This document shows, one piece after another, positions 7,719 through 20,100 of a stretch of DNA of 62,024 nucleotides. Under the pieces are notes generated by a model. The model saw only the letters and a list, made by a program, of their open reading frames with translations, had not been told where the DNA came from and searched no databases. The DNA is from an uncultured Coprococcus sp. (GTDB lineage: Bacteria > Bacillota > Clostridia > Lachnospirales > Lachnospiraceae). Position 1 is the stretch's first letter, and each line of letters begins with the position of its first letter. The translations under genes were made by a program, and so were the position numbers. The stretch covers positions 1 to 62,024 of the forward strand of contig CAKQIY010000014.1 in the NCBI GenBank assembly GCA_934247115.1, in the 5' to 3' direction.

Positions 7719-9911
7719 ATGGCAATATTGATAAATGAAGAGAAAAAGCTTTTCACATTGAATACCAAAAATACTACATATCAGATGAAGGTGATCGACT
7801 ATGGGTATCTGGCTCATCTGTATTATGGCAAGAAAATGGACGGGGATATGTCATATGTCATAACTCATTACGATAGAGGATTCTCAGGCAATCCTTACGA
7901 GGCACAGGAGAGCAGAGAGTTCTCTCTGGACAATATTCCACAGGAATACAGCTGTTATGGCAACGGAGACTTCAGAACTCCGGCATTCAACGTTAAGGAT
8001 ATAGAGGGCGTTCATGGCTGTGATCTCAGATATGTATCTTATGAGATCATGGATAAGAAATATAGCCTCAAGGGACTTCCTGCTGCATACGCAAACGATG
8101 GCGAGAAGGGAGAGACACTTAAGATAGTTCTTCAGGACCCACAGGCAGGAGTGGAGGTTGAGCTACTGTATGGAATTATAGAGGATAAGGATCTGATCAC
8201 AAGATCAGCTATAGTCAGAAATATAAGCGATGCGGATATATTTGTGGCAAAGGCATCAAGTGTGAGCCTGGATTTTGTGACAGGTGATTATGATCTCATT
8301 CACTTCCATGGAAGACATGCTATGGAGCGCATGTATGAGAGAGAAGCTATAAATCATGGTGTGAAGAAAATCGGAAGCACAAGGGGTACATCAAGCCATC
8401 AGCACAGCCCATTTGTGGTTATAGCAGGCAAGGATGCGAATGAGGATGCAGGTGACTGCTATGGAATCTCACTTCTCTACAGCGGAAGCTTCAACTGTGA
8501 GGTTGAGAAGGATCAGACAGATCAGGTGAGACTCAATATGGGTGTTCAGGATGAGATGTTTGAGTATGTGCTCTATCCTGAGAGCGAGTTTGTGGCACCT
8601 GAGGTAGTTATGGTTTATTCACCTGATGGATTTGCTGACATGTCACATAAGATGCATGACGTTGTGAGATACAATATCTGCCGTGGCGAGTACAAGACAA
8701 AGAGGAGACCTATTCTCATCAACAGCTGGGAGGCTGTATACTTCGATTTCAATGGCGATGATATTGTAAACATAGCAAAGCAGGCTTCAGAGCTTGGCGT
8801 TGAGATGCTGGTTCTGGATGATGGCTGGTTTGGCGTGAGAGATGATGACAAGTCAGGACTTGGCGACTGGTTCGTAAATGAGGATAAGATGGGCGGTCCT
8901 ATGGCTGATGTTGTGAATAGAGTGAAGGCTCTCGGCATGAAGTTTGGTATCTGGATCGAGCCGGAGATGGTATCTGAGAAGAGCGAGCTTTTCAAGGAGC
9001 ATCCTGACTATGCATTTGTGATACCTGAAAGAAAGCCAGTCATGGGAAGAAGCCAGCTAAACCTGGACTTCTCAAGAAAAGAGGTCGTAAACTGCATATT
9101 TAATCAGCTGACAGCGGTGCTTGACAAGATAGATGTTGATTATATAAAGATGGATATGAACAGAAGCATCTTAAATGTATACTCCATGACTGAGGGAATC
9201 CAGAACAATGGAACTATCCTCTACAAGTATGTACTCGGTGTATATGACTTTATGGAGAGGCTTCAGGCGAGATATCCAAAGATGTTCATCGAGGGCTGCA
9301 GCGGCGGCGGCGGAAGATTTGATGCCGGAATGATGTATTACACACCACAGATCTGGTGCAGTGATGATACAGATGCCATCTGCAGACTTGACATACAGTA
9401 TGGAACTTCATTTGGCTATCCTATATCGGTGGTTGGTTCACACGTATCAGCGGTTCCAAATCACCAGACAGGCAGGACAACTCCGTTCAATACAAGAGCC
9501 GTTGTTGCCATGGCAGGAAGCTTTGGCTACGAGCTTGATCTGAACAAGGTCAGCGATGAGGAGAAGGAAGAGGTAAAGGCTCAGGTAGAAAACTACAAGA
9601 AGTACTGGAATCTTCTTCATAATGGACTTTACTACAGACTGACGGATGCGGATAAGAGCAAAGGTGTAGCTGCATGGTCATTTGTCGCAAGGGACAAGTC
9701 AGAGACCCTTGTCAATATCGTGACGGTGGAGAGCTTCTGCAATGCCCCTGTACCTTTTGTCAGAATAAAGGGACTTGATGTGGATGCCACATATGTTGAC
9801 GAGGAGACCGGCGCAGAGTACAGCGGACAGGGACTTGACCAGATAGGACTTCCTGTACCACTCAAGTTCGGCGAGTACAATGCTTACCAGATCCATCTTG
9901 TTAGGAAGTAG
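7719..9911 (+). CDS. Alpha-galactosidase, GH36
   Basis: 730 residues, the normal GH36 length. AAGGAGG at 7704-7710 selects the ATG at 7719. The N-terminal beta-sandwich precedes a TIM barrel with VLDDGWFG (about 366), the nucleophile motif KMDMNRS (Asp479) and the acid/base motif CSDDTDA (Asp549), the 70-residue distance being normal for the family; GCSGGGGRFD lies between. It hydrolyses terminal alpha-1,6-galactosyl residues of melibiose, raffinose and stachyose. No signal peptide is present, so it acts in the cytosol on sugars imported by the upstream transporter. Last gene of the operon, ended by a strong terminator. Confidence 0.96.
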   Translation: MAILINEEKKLFTLNTKNTTYQMKVIDYGYLAHLYYGKKMDGDMSYVITHYDRGFSGNPYEAQESREFSLDNIPQEYSCYGNGDFRTPAFNVKDIEGVHGCDLRYVSYEIMDKKYSLKGLPAAYANDGEKGETLKIVLQDPQAGVEVELLYGIIEDKDLITRSAIVRNISDADIFVAKASSVSLDFVTGDYDLIHFHGRHAMERMYEREAINHGVKKIGSTRGTSSHQHSPFVVIAGKDANEDAGDCYGISLLYSGSFNCEVEKDQTDQVRLNMGVQDEMFEYVLYPESEFVAPEVVMVYSPDGFADMSHKMHDVVRYNICRGEYKTKRRPILINSWEAVYFDFNGDDIVNIAKQASELGVEMLVLDDGWFGVRDDDKSGLGDWFVNEDKMGGPMADVVNRVKALGMKFGIWIEPEMVSEKSELFKEHPDYAFVIPERKPVMGRSQLNLDFSRKEVVNCIFNQLTAVLDKIDVDYIKMDMNRSILNVYSMTEGIQNNGTILYKYVLGVYDFMERLQARYPKMFIEGCSGGGGRFDAGMMYYTPQIWCSDDTDAICRLDIQYGTSFGYPISVVGSHVSAVPNHQTGRTTPFNTRAVVAMAGSFGYELDLNKVSDEEKEEVKAQVENYKKYWNLLHNGLYYRLTDADKSKGVAAWSFVARDKSETLVNIVTVESFCNAPVPFVRIKGLDVDATYVDEETGAEYSGQGLDQIGLPVPLKFGEYNAYQIHLVRK

Positions 9912-9944
9912 CAAATTTATCGTTCAAATTTTATTGTTCGAATT

Positions 9945-10002
9945 GGTGCCAGTCGCCATCGTCATGTCTGAAACGGCTGACGGTGGTGGCTGGCGCTTTT
10001 TT
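9945..10002 (+). terminator. Intrinsic terminator of the alpha-galactoside operon
   Basis: Very long stem pairing GCCAGTCGCCATCGTCA with TGACGGTGGTGGCTGGC, followed by GCTTTTTTG. Confidence 0.9.
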
Positions 10003-10089
10003 GTTACATAATTTGAGCTATTGTGAGCGCTTGTTTTCCGTAGCAGGTCTGTTTGTGCAGAAACAGAATATTATCCTAGAGAGTGGTTT

Positions 10090-11481
10090 TCATAGTTTGT
10101 CAGGATCCCGGAAGTCCGCCCTGAATATCAGTGTGGCTCCCATGATGAACAGGAAACATACGACCCATGTCACCGGTTCACATACGCACACGGCAACGTA
10201 GCCGTAGACTGGGACGAGAAATACAGCAAATATTATCTTGCCGATCATCTCCAGCGCACTGCAGATCAGTGGTGCCACTGAGTGGCGCATTCCCTGAAGG
10301 GCATTTCGCACTATAACGAGTATGGCCATAGGTGGTATCATCGGGATGCTGATCCTGAGGTACATGAGACCATTGGATATAACGGTATTGTCCGAGCTTC
10401 CGGTTATCAGTACCAGTATGGATCTTGCTATGGTAAATGTGGCAAGCATAGCGAGCAGCCACCATACACCATACATGGCGATGGCTGCATAGATTCCCTT
10501 CTTGATCCTGGAATTCTTGCGTGCGCCATAATTCTGACTCGAGAAAGTAGCTGCACTTGTTCCGAGGGCGATTCCTGGAGTGTAGAAGAATTCTGCAAGT
10601 CTTCGACCGCCAACCTGGGCTGCAATATATACATTTCCAAGGGCATTGATACTTCCCTGGAGGATAACACTTCCTATATTATATATGGCACTCATCAGGG
10701 CCATGCTGAGACCCGTCCAGAACATTTCAAATACAAAGTGTACAGATACTTTCATATCTTTCCTGCCAAATCTAAGCTCCGGATATCCCTTCATGATACA
10801 GAATAATCCAAGAACAGCACTTATTCCCTGGGAGGTGATGGTGGCGATGGCTGCACCGCGGACCCCCATGGAGAAAGGTCCCATGAACAGATAATCAAGG
10901 ATCACATTCAGCACACTGCTGAATACAAGAAATATAAGAGGTGTCACACTGTTGCCTATGGATCTCAGCAGACTTGATTCCAGATTGTAGGCCATGGTGA
11001 GAGGAATTCCGGCAAGTATGACTGTCAGATAACTCAGCGCACCATCCATTGTCTCTGCAGGAACCTGAAGAAGAGTCAGCAGAGGCCTTCTGAATACCAG
11101 AAATGACGTGGTGAGAATGACAGTGGATATGGCAGATAACAAGACCGTCCAGCATACGGAGTGCTTCATCTCAGTTTCGTTGTCCGCACCGAAGTTTCTG
11201 CTTACGAACAGGGCAAAGCCATTATTCAGTCCGAACGCCACATTGGTGATTAGGCTGTACAGAGCGGCGGTGGCACCTATCTGAGCAAGTGCGTCATCTC
11301 CCAGAAGATGTCCGGCCAGCGATGTGTCAGCCAGATTATAAAACTGCTGAAGTATATTGCCGATAAAAAGAGGCATGGCAAAATAAAACAAAAGCTTTGC
11401 CGGGCTGCCTGTTGTCATGTCTGTTGTTCTTTTAGTACGTTTTGGTTTCTCTGTTTTTTCAATATCTAAGGTGGTGCCCAT
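10090..11481 (-). CDS. MATE-family multidrug/cation exporter
   Basis: 463 residues, typical for the family. AAAGGAGAG lies 7 bases before the ATG at 11481; an upstream in-frame extension to 11571 has no ribosome binding site and is not counted. After a basic cytoplasmic leader the protein opens with the MATE signature (GSPAKLLFYFAMPLFIGNILQQFYNLAD), has twelve hydrophobic segments in two related halves, and a second-half repeat of the signature. It should expel cationic drugs or metabolites using a sodium or proton gradient. It is divergent from an AraC regulator, which may control it. Confidence 0.93.
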   Translation of the reverse strand: MGTTLDIEKTEKPKRTKRTTDMTTGSPAKLLFYFAMPLFIGNILQQFYNLADTSLAGHLLGDDALAQIGATAALYSLITNVAFGLNNGFALFVSRNFGADNETEMKHSVCWTVLLSAISTVILTTSFLVFRRPLLTLLQVPAETMDGALSYLTVILAGIPLTMAYNLESSLLRSIGNSVTPLIFLVFSSVLNVILDYLFMGPFSMGVRGAAIATITSQGISAVLGLFCIMKGYPELRFGRKDMKVSVHFVFEMFWTGLSMALMSAIYNIGSVILQGSINALGNVYIAAQVGGRRLAEFFYTPGIALGTSAATFSSQNYGARKNSRIKKGIYAAIAMYGVWWLLAMLATFTIARSILVLITGSSDNTVISNGLMYLRISIPMIPPMAILVIVRNALQGMRHSVAPLICSALEMIGKIIFAVFLVPVYGYVAVCVCEPVTWVVCFLFIMGATLIFRADFRDPDKL

Positions 11482-11744
11482 AAAGATTCTCTCCTTTAAA
11501 AAATGTTGTATTGTAAACAATGCGACAGAGACACAGAGACAGTCAAACCGTTCTGCCCTGTCCACGTTCAATTGATTCTTATGTTTTAATATGACTCCAT
11601 AATAGCGAAAGAAAAGACTTGATTCTGTAACAAATGCGGCCCATAATATAACAAAAGCGACATATATTAGTGATTAACAGGTATAAGCAGGCGGTTTGAC
11701 TCGTCTGCGGGTGAACATAGAGAAAACATAGAGAGGAGCCAGGT

Positions 11745-12644
11745 ATGATACTTCACAGGACCACGGTCATGGTTGACACACATGGAAGGGAAAGCCGTGA
11801 CGACGATGTACATCAGTTTGATTTTGCGGCATATGATGCTGACATGCACCAGTTTATATCGGGATGTATACCACCACACTGGCACGATGAACTGGAGATA
11901 TTTGTTCTGCTCAGCGGGCAGGTGGAGGTCGCCACAGGCGATGTCTCATGTATTATAAATGCTGGTGAGGGATGTTTTATAAATGGAGGCGTCCTGCACA
12001 CGTTCAGAACCCTGTCACAGGAGGAATGCCATTATCATTCATTTGTATTCGAGAGCTCGATAGTTGCCGGGGCGCCGGGAAGCATATTTGACACCAGATA
12101 CATGAAGCCATTCGTCGAAAAGGGCCGTTCTCTGGTACATATGAAGAGAGTGGAAGGTACGGAGCCATTTTTCCAGGAATTTGACAGGTGTTTTGATGCA
12201 TGTGCCGGGGAGGATTATGCATATGAGTTTGTGATCAGAGAGAGCCTTGCCAGAATGATTCTATGTATTGCGAGGAATATGAAAGCTCCGGAAGTGTCAG
12301 ACATGCCACACCTGGCAGAGGTAAGGATAAAGGATATGCTGGGATGGATAGACAGAAATCTCAAGGACGAGATAACAGTTAGTGGAATAGCCGGCAGTGC
12401 AAATGTCTGTGTCAGGGAATGCCAGAGGATATTCAGCCAGTATGTGCATTACAGACCTATGGAATATGTTCAGCGTAGACGGATAACTCTTGCCGCGGAA
12501 TTGCTCAGGACCACCCACAGACAGGTGACGGACATTGCATTGGAGTGCGGTTTCAGCAGCGTGAGCTATTTTATCAAGCAGTTTAAGGGCGTGGTAGGGT
12601 GCACACCTGCGGCATATAGAAAGCAGGGCAGCACGGAGTTATAG
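11745..12644 (+). CDS. AraC-family transcriptional regulator
   Basis: 299 residues with GAGGAG upstream of the ATG. The N-terminal cupin carries metal-type histidines (PPHWHDELEIF, about 43-53, then GEGCFINGGVLHTF), and the C-terminal domain holds two helix-turn-helix motifs (ITVSGIAGSANVCVRECQRIF and VTDIALECGFSSVSYFIKQF). It is divergent from the MATE exporter with a 263-bp gap; by family habit the exporter is its first candidate target. In that gap I see no convincing promoter or dyad; ACATAGAGA occurs twice just before the ribosome binding site. Confidence 0.9.
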   Translation: MILHRTTVMVDTHGRESRDDDVHQFDFAAYDADMHQFISGCIPPHWHDELEIFVLLSGQVEVATGDVSCIINAGEGCFINGGVLHTFRTLSQEECHYHSFVFESSIVAGAPGSIFDTRYMKPFVEKGRSLVHMKRVEGTEPFFQEFDRCFDACAGEDYAYEFVIRESLARMILCIARNMKAPEVSDMPHLAEVRIKDMLGWIDRNLKDEITVSGIAGSANVCVRECQRIFSQYVHYRPMEYVQRRRITLAAELLRTTHRQVTDIALECGFSSVSYFIKQFKGVVGCTPAAYRKQGSTEL

Positions 12645-12778
12645 AAAATAGACAAAAATTAATATAAATTGTCTTTTTGATTGGACATGGAACATATAAA
12701 ATGCTACGATAATAAATAACTTATTTCTATTGAATGAAATATGGTCAACACAGGGTTTAGCAGAAAAAGGAGAGCAAT

Positions 12779-13981
12779 ATGGACGAGAATAATGTAAATG
12801 GATTTGATAATATGGACGATGATGATGACGAGGGAACCACAGTCCTCACCACACCGGGTGTGAATGCGTTCTCAGCACCACAGAATAATAACCAGCCAGT
12901 TGGTCAGCCTGCACAACAGCCAGGACAGGCACAGTATCAGAATACTCAGCAGGGACAGTATGGCGGATTCGGCCAGCCGGAGCAGATGCAGTATGGTGGA
13001 TTTGGCCAGCCGCAGAATCAGAATATGCAGCAGGGACAGTATGGCGGATTCAGCCAGCCGGAGCAGATGCAGTACGGTGGATTCGGTCAGCCACAGAGTC
13101 AGAACACCCAGCAGGATCAGCAGCTGGAGCAGATGCAGTATGGTGGATTCGGTCAGCAGAATGGCCAGCCGGGACAGTTCGGTCAGCCGGGGCAGCAATA
13201 TGGCCAGCCAGGCCAGTTCGGTCAGCCGGGTCAGCAGAATGGCCAGCCAGGCCAGTATGGTCAGCCGGGTCAGCAGAATGGACAGCCAGGCCAGTTCGGT
13301 CAGCCAGGGCAGCAGAATGGCCAGCCAGGGCAGTTTGTGCAGCCGGGTCAGCAGAATGGCCAGCCGGGGCAGTTCGTGCAGCCGGGTCAGCAGTATGGTC
13401 AGCCAGGTCAGCAGTTCAATATGGCTCCGGGCAATATGGAACCGGGAAAGAAGATCAACAAGAAGCTTATCGCTATAATAGGTGGAATAGCAGCAGCGGT
13501 TATCATCGTGATCGTTGTTCTGGTTCTGCTTTTATCAGGTGGCGGACAGCGAAGCGCCGAGAAGGTTGGAGACAAGCTTGTCTCTGCATATGAGGACGGC
13601 GATGCTGATGCCATGGTGGATCTGATGAAGGATGACTATTATGAGCTCTACAACAAGGTGAGAAGTATCACCGGAAGTGATGATTATGTGAAGGATAATT
13701 TCAATGAACAGGTCGATGATATGGTCGATGAGGTTGGCAAGGTCAAGAGCATAACTATCGAGGACAGAAGCAATACAAAGTATGACAAGGATGAGCTTGA
13801 GGATGTAAACAATACACTGGATGTCATGAATATAGACATGAAGGTGGATGAGTGCCAGGAGATCGATCTGGATGTCAAGATAAAGGGTGCAGATGATGAA
13901 GCTGATGGAGAAATCACATACACCGTCGTAAAGTCAGGCGGAAAGTGGTATCTCGTTGATTATGATATGTATATATATTAA
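12779..13981 (+). CDS. Gln/Gly/Pro-rich repeat protein with one membrane helix and DUF4878-like domain
   Basis: 400 residues; AAAGGAGAG precedes the ATG. Residues 1-20 are acidic, 35-127 hold GGFGQPEQMQY-type repeats, 128-205 hold 13-residue repeats (NGQPGQFGQPGQQ), then one membrane helix (about 228-254) and an extracellular domain of about 145 residues beginning QRSAEKVGDKLVSAYEDGDADAMVDLM. That domain is like the small NTF2-like DUF4878 modules found outside the cell. The disordered part therefore lies inside. The TM plus C-terminal layout is shared with the protein at 45925. Function unknown. Confidence 0.88.
   Translation: MDENNVNGFDNMDDDDDEGTTVLTTPGVNAFSAPQNNNQPVGQPAQQPGQAQYQNTQQGQYGGFGQPEQMQYGGFGQPQNQNMQQGQYGGFSQPEQMQYGGFGQPQSQNTQQDQQLEQMQYGGFGQQNGQPGQFGQPGQQYGQPGQFGQPGQQNGQPGQYGQPGQQNGQPGQFGQPGQQNGQPGQFVQPGQQNGQPGQFVQPGQQYGQPGQQFNMAPGNMEPGKKINKKLIAIIGGIAAAVIIVIVVLVLLLSGGGQRSAEKVGDKLVSAYEDGDADAMVDLMKDDYYELYNKVRSITGSDDYVKDNFNEQVDDMVDEVGKVKSITIEDRSNTKYDKDELEDVNNTLDVMNIDMKVDECQEIDLDVKIKGADDEADGEITYTVVKSGGKWYLVDYDMYIY
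13160..13393 (+). repeat. 39-bp in-frame tandem repeat, six copies
   Basis: Six units of 39 bases encode (N/Y)GQPGQ(F/Y)(G/V)QPGQQ without a break. A more diverged set of GGFGQPEQ-type repeats precedes them from about 12955. Coding, in frame and without spacers, so not a CRISPR array. Confidence 0.9.
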
Positions 13982-13988
13982 AGAATAT

Positions 13989-14030
13989 GAGGCCATTGCA
14001 ATAGTGCAGATTATTGCGATGGCCTCTTTG
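13989..14030 (+). terminator. Probable intrinsic terminator
   Basis: Stem of about 15 bp (GAGGCCATTGCAATA with TATTGCGATGGCCTC, one mismatch) followed by a weak T-tail (TTTGTG). Confidence 0.7.
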
Positions 14031-14170
14031 TGTGCATGGTGCTTAATACTGGTACGAAAATGTGTGAAAAACAGATATAGATATATTGTTATAAAGATAA
14101 CCTGGTGATATTATTACAACATATGGACTGAACAACAGGTCTGAAAAGTATATGAAAGGGAGGACAAAAG

Positions 14171-17100
14171 ATGAGAAGATTAAAAAGTTACATGGCCATG
14201 CTCATGGCGCTGGTGATCGCCATCACAAGTATCAATATACCATCCATGGCAGTCTATGCGCAGGACGTGGACGAAGGTCAGGCACAGCTGGCAACTGCCA
14301 GTGATGCGGTGATTGTTGGAGAGGGGACCACCCGGGTTGACATATCCGTTGTGGGTGAGAGAAAGAGGCTTAGATTTACTCCAACTGAAAGCTGCGGTTA
14401 CGAGTTCTACAGTACGGCAGATGTTGATACTTATGCCACATTATATGATGCCTACGGAGATGATCTGATAAGTGATGATGATTCAGGGGAAGACAATAAT
14501 TTCCGTATCAGGTATAAGCTGACAGCTGGTGAGACATATGAACTGGAGGTCAGGTATTTTAGCGACAGCAAGACAGGCAGTTTTGATGTGTATATTGGAC
14601 GGATGCCTGAGCTGGATAAGATAGGATTTGGAAAAAACAGGACGGATTTCCTTGAAAAAGTAGACATAGATTACAGTGCCAATGTATATGCTGAGTATTC
14701 AGAAGAAGATAAGAATTCAGGTATGGAAGTCAGCGTGAGCGGCAGTGATGTGGTTGTTGATGGTATATATGAGTACAGCCTTAGTATAAAAAAAGACGAG
14801 TCCGGAAGTTATACTTATGAAGAAAATGGAGACACTTTTGCGTATAGCAGCCTTCTGGATTTGGAGGCCGGACTTCCAACTGGTACATATACAGAGGTTA
14901 TCACAGACAGGCTTGAGGGTGGACAGATCCCTGATGAGGATACTGTGATATACGATACCCGTCAGATCCGTGTTCTCAGTGCAGCGGATTACTTCGCGGA
15001 CAGGGAGGATATAAGTGAGTCAACTGCAAAGGAGTTCAAGGCGGGAGACGGATATTATGAATATTACAGATTTGTGCCGTCTAAGACTACAGAGTACCTG
15101 TTTACAGGACTTAACAATTATTATGAGTGGAAAGTATATGACAGTTCTTTTGAACGAGTGAGGGCAAATGATGATGGTGCATATTCATTAACAGCCGGAG
15201 AATCATATTATATCGGAATAAATGCATGGGACAACGAAGACAATAATATGGTGAGCATCAAGGCCGTAGAGTATTCCGAACCTGTGAGCATAGAAGTGAC
15301 CATGGATTCTGAGTATGTGGCAGGCGTGGGGTTAGATGGAGAAGACTTCCTTAATGGTCTGTCTGCCAGGATAACATACGCTGATAATACAGAATATACA
15401 GTGGATAATATCAGCGGAAGTGAATTCACTGACAACAGAGGAATAGAATATACCAACTATATGTGTGATGAGGCGGATGAGTGGAATTCCCAGACGTTTG
15501 AAACAAATGGCTTTTATGAAAAAGGAACATATATATTCTCCATCGGACGTGGCGGCAAGCAGTTGTTCACAAAGAAGATAGAGATAAAGGGAATAGATTC
15601 AGTGGAGTGGCCGGAGCTCAAGGCTGGTAAGCAGGAGATAGAAAGTGGTGCAGACAGTGCACATGTCAACTACTATACATTTGTAATGCCTTATGAAGGA
15701 CATGTAAGCATCAGTACAGGCTCCAATTACGTTATATACGATGTACTTGAAGGAGGAGTGCTTGCAGAGATTGTCAAGAGCTCATGGAATCTCAAAAAGG
15801 GTACAAAGTATTATGTTGGTTTCTATGGTAAACAGACAGATGATGATAATGAGACAGAGACAATGGTCGGCAGCGGGCAGGCAGATGTATCATTTGATCC
15901 GGCTGCAGTCAAGGCATCAGCTGTTCCTGGAAAGAAGGAATTCATAAGAGGCCTTGATGATTCGTATATAGAGGGAACTACGCTGAAGGTCACATACAGC
16001 GACGGAAGTTCAGAGGAGATGCTGTGTGGGAATCAGCTTGGATCTTCAGAGACCAAATATGGACAGTATATAGATACTGTATTTATTCAGAATGATACAG
16101 AATATAGCTATATGGCATACGCACCTAAGGGAGATCTCACCATCAGCTTTAGAGGCGGTGACAACACAGAATTATGTTCGTATGGCATACATGTGTACGA
16201 TATGGATGATCTGTCAATTGGAACAGTGACCATCGGATCCAATCAGATAAAGCAGAATACGATAAGCGGTATGCCGACATATTACAAGTTCACAGCTCCT
16301 TCAAATGGTGAATATTCATTTGGTTCATGTGAATCAGAGCATATATATACAGTAAATACATATTATGACTATGATTATGATAACGATGATAAGAGATATG
16401 AATGCTGCGAAGTTTCACAAATCAACACAAATGGCAGTGTCTACAATCTCACGGCAAGGCTGTCGGAGAATGAGACATACTATATAGAGGTCAGTGACGG
16501 CGCCAGGGACAAATGGGGCGATATCCAGTATAGCTGGGATATGAAGGTCACCAGACTTAAGGAGTATGTATCTGCCAGAGACTGGAAGTTGACAAGTGAA
16601 TATACAGATCTGTGCTTCCCGGCTGGAATTACATTGGATAGTATGGTAAGGCTGCTTGGTGGTGTAGATGTAGAGATCACATATGCTGATGACAGTACAG
16701 AGACTCTGACATGGGACAATAATGATATGGATATGATCAATAAAAATGGAGATCAGATCTATATATACATATATAAGAAGGATATAGATGGTTCCGACTA
16801 TGATTATTATACTGAAGGCGGCGATGGTTCCGAAATGCCTCAGGGAAGCTACAAGCTGGTATTTTCATCTCATATGGATGCTGTGTCGGAGAATGAGATA
16901 GTCATACCATTCGAGGTCAAAGATGTAGAGGGTTTCGTGGATGGAACATGGAATGTCACCCAGACACTTACAGTTAAGAATGATAAGTCGTTGTATGTAT
17001 ACAAGCTGGATGTTCCTACAGGCACAAAAGCTCTTACATTTGCAGCAAATACATCGGGAAACTCACTTTCGCTGGTTGACAAGAATGGTAATGTGCAGAG

Positions 17101-20100
17101 GCTTGAAAGAAACTATGACAGCACTTATGGTTATGGCCTTAGCTGGACAGGAGAGCTACCTGCGGATGATGCATATCTGTATATATATACTTCAGAGGAT
17201 CATCCAATTACAAAGTTCACAACTGACAAGGTCAGGGAAGCAGTAGAAGTAACTGTGGATGTAGATGATAAGGAATATTATACACTATTTAACGACATTG
17301 ATAATTCACATATAAGAGCGAACGTGAAGTATTCTGATGGTACAGAGGAAGTATTATCTGATAATGATAGCCGTATACGGTTCAAGATAACAGACACCCA
17401 TGGAGAAGAATATAACCTGGATAATGACCTGGACGAAGGTACATATACGGTAACAGCTTCGGTTTTTAATATGAGTGATGACTGTAAGGTTAATCCGGAT
17501 GAGTTCACAGTAAAGACCCTTGACCTGGATTCTGCTGAGAAGATAGAAACCGGTAAGACATATACTCAGAAGAATGAAAAGGATCACACGGCATATCTGT
17601 TCTACAGATATGAGGCTTCTGCGACCGGAAAGCTCAAGATCCAGACAGATGGTTATGTGATCGTATATAAGCTTCCAGGACAATATAGGCTGTATCCAGC
17701 AGACAACAATACATATAAGGTCCAGAAGGGTGGAGCGTATCTTATTGTGGTCGAGATGAAGTCCGGCTCAGACAACAATCTCAGGGCAGAGTACGTGGAG
17801 TACGAGCATGAGGCTGGAGGAAGCCTTGTACTTGGTGAAAGTAAGGCAATAAAGATAACGGAGTACGGCAGAAAGACAGATTATACATTCACCCCTTCGA
17901 CATCCGGCACGTATGTTCTCAGCATGTCATATGGATCAGATATAAACGGTGTAGCTCTGTATCAGGATGATACTTATATAGCAGGTGCTTCGTATGATGC
18001 GACAGAGCGTATATATAAGATCAGCTCATATCTCAGGAAGGGTGTGACATACACATATGTGGTTACAACCTACGGTGATATAGACGATACATTTGCCATA
18101 AAACTTGACAAGGGAGATAAAAATCCGGTTATCAAGAGTGCTGGCATTGTATCTGACAGTTGTGTATACATGAATGATTCATACGTTACAGGAGACATCA
18201 CTGTAGACTATTCTGATGGCACTGCGAGTGATATGAAATTTGATTATAATGATAGGGCATGGTCATACACTGATAAATATGACAACAAGATACAGGTGGT
18301 AGTCACACTGTTAAGCACGGCTGCGGATCCGGTGGCCCTCGTAGAACTCAGATATAAGGCATATGATTCTGATACATGGAAATATACCGATCAGGCACAG
18401 GTGAGCCTGACAAGCAAGAGCACCGATGAATGGGAGAATGCCAAGTGGATCAGGACTCTGGCTGCCGGAGAGACATATACTGGAACAGCAGAGGACATGA
18501 ATACTGTATATCTCAAGTTTATACCGGAAGAGGATGGAAAGTATTTAATCAATATAACTAACGCAGATGCCCATATGAAGGATATTACCTCAGATTCAGA
18601 CGATGTCTGGATCGGTGATGATGCATATTCCATGAAGGCAGGACATGTGTATGGAATAGCGCTGAATGTGTACAATGAACTTAACCGCGAATATAAGATA
18701 TCCATAAATACTGCCGACAGCATCACGGATGTGGAGATCACAGGATATGAAGGCAAGGCGTTTGCAATTGGTGGAAGCAGGAACAGTGACAGATATGTAC
18801 AGGTTCGCGTGACATATGCAGATGGAAGCACCGAGATTGCCAATGGTGGAGAGCATCTCAGCGATGGAAGAAATGTGAGCTGTGAATGGAGAGAGTATGA
18901 TGCCAATAAGGCGGTTGTCATAGCTACAGCAGGTGGAATGTCATCGAGATATCTTGTAAGATATTCACCTATTGAAAATGCTCCAAAGCTTGAGTTCACA
19001 GATAATGTGGCAGAATTCGAGGGAGATAGTTCATATCAGAAGCTTGTGTATAAGGTTACAGTCCCTCAGACTGGCGAATATGCAGCTGTCAGAGGAGCAT
19101 ATCTGGCTGAAAACAACATAAAGCTATACAATATGGACGGAACACAGGTTGATAGAAATGAGAACTACAGATACTCTCTTGAGAAGGGTGATACATATTA
19201 TCTGTGCGTGGATATGTATGGAAAATACAACCTGAAGTTCGGTCTTGCATATGACGGTACATGGGAGATCACGAGAAAGGCCACATGTATTGAGCCGGGA
19301 GTAATGAGAAGAAAAAACCTTCTCACAGGCGCGTACGAGAGCAAGAATATTCCAAAGACAGATCACGATTATACTGAATGGCAGACTACACCGGCCACAA
19401 CCAAAGCAGCGGGTGTTAAGAAGCTTGTGTGCAGCATGTGTAAGGTTGAGTCCGGCGAGGAGCAGATCATACCGATGATCAAGTCAGTAACCCTTGCAAA
19501 GACTGCTTATACATATGATAAGAAGACAAAGACTCCGGCAGTGACTGTCAAGGACATCAACGGTACAAAGCTTGGAAAGGAATCTTATACAGTAACATAT
19601 AAGAACAATAAGAATGTTGGAAAGGCTAAGGTCACCATCACATTCAAGGGCGATTACAGCGGAACTGTGGATAAGTACTTCAACATCAATCCTGCAGGAA
19701 CAACTGTAACAAAACTTGAGAATACGTCAGCGGGTGTGAAGATAACCTGGAAGAAGTCAGCAAGCGCATCAGGATATCTGGTGTACAGAAAGACATCAAA
19801 AGGCAAGTATACCCTGGTGGGAACCATTACAAAGAATTCAACATTATCATTTGTCGACAAGAAGGCGACAAATGGAACAGGCTACACATACAAGGTAGTT
19901 GCAAGAAAGCTGATCGGCAAGGCAAGCTATAAGTCCGTTGACAGCAATGTGAAGACTATTGTTCGCCTGTCAGCTTCAAGGATAAACAAGCTGACAAATG
20001 AAAAGGGCAATAAGATGAAGGTGACATGGGGCAAGAACACCAAGGCTGCCGGATATCAGATACAGTACGCTACGTCCAGTACATTCAAGGGTGCAAAGAC

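Noticed and set aside
10282..10806. 174-codon plus-strand frame inside the MATE gene
   Set aside because: Antisense shadow; the minus-strand MATE motifs are intact and the plus-strand product is not protein-like.
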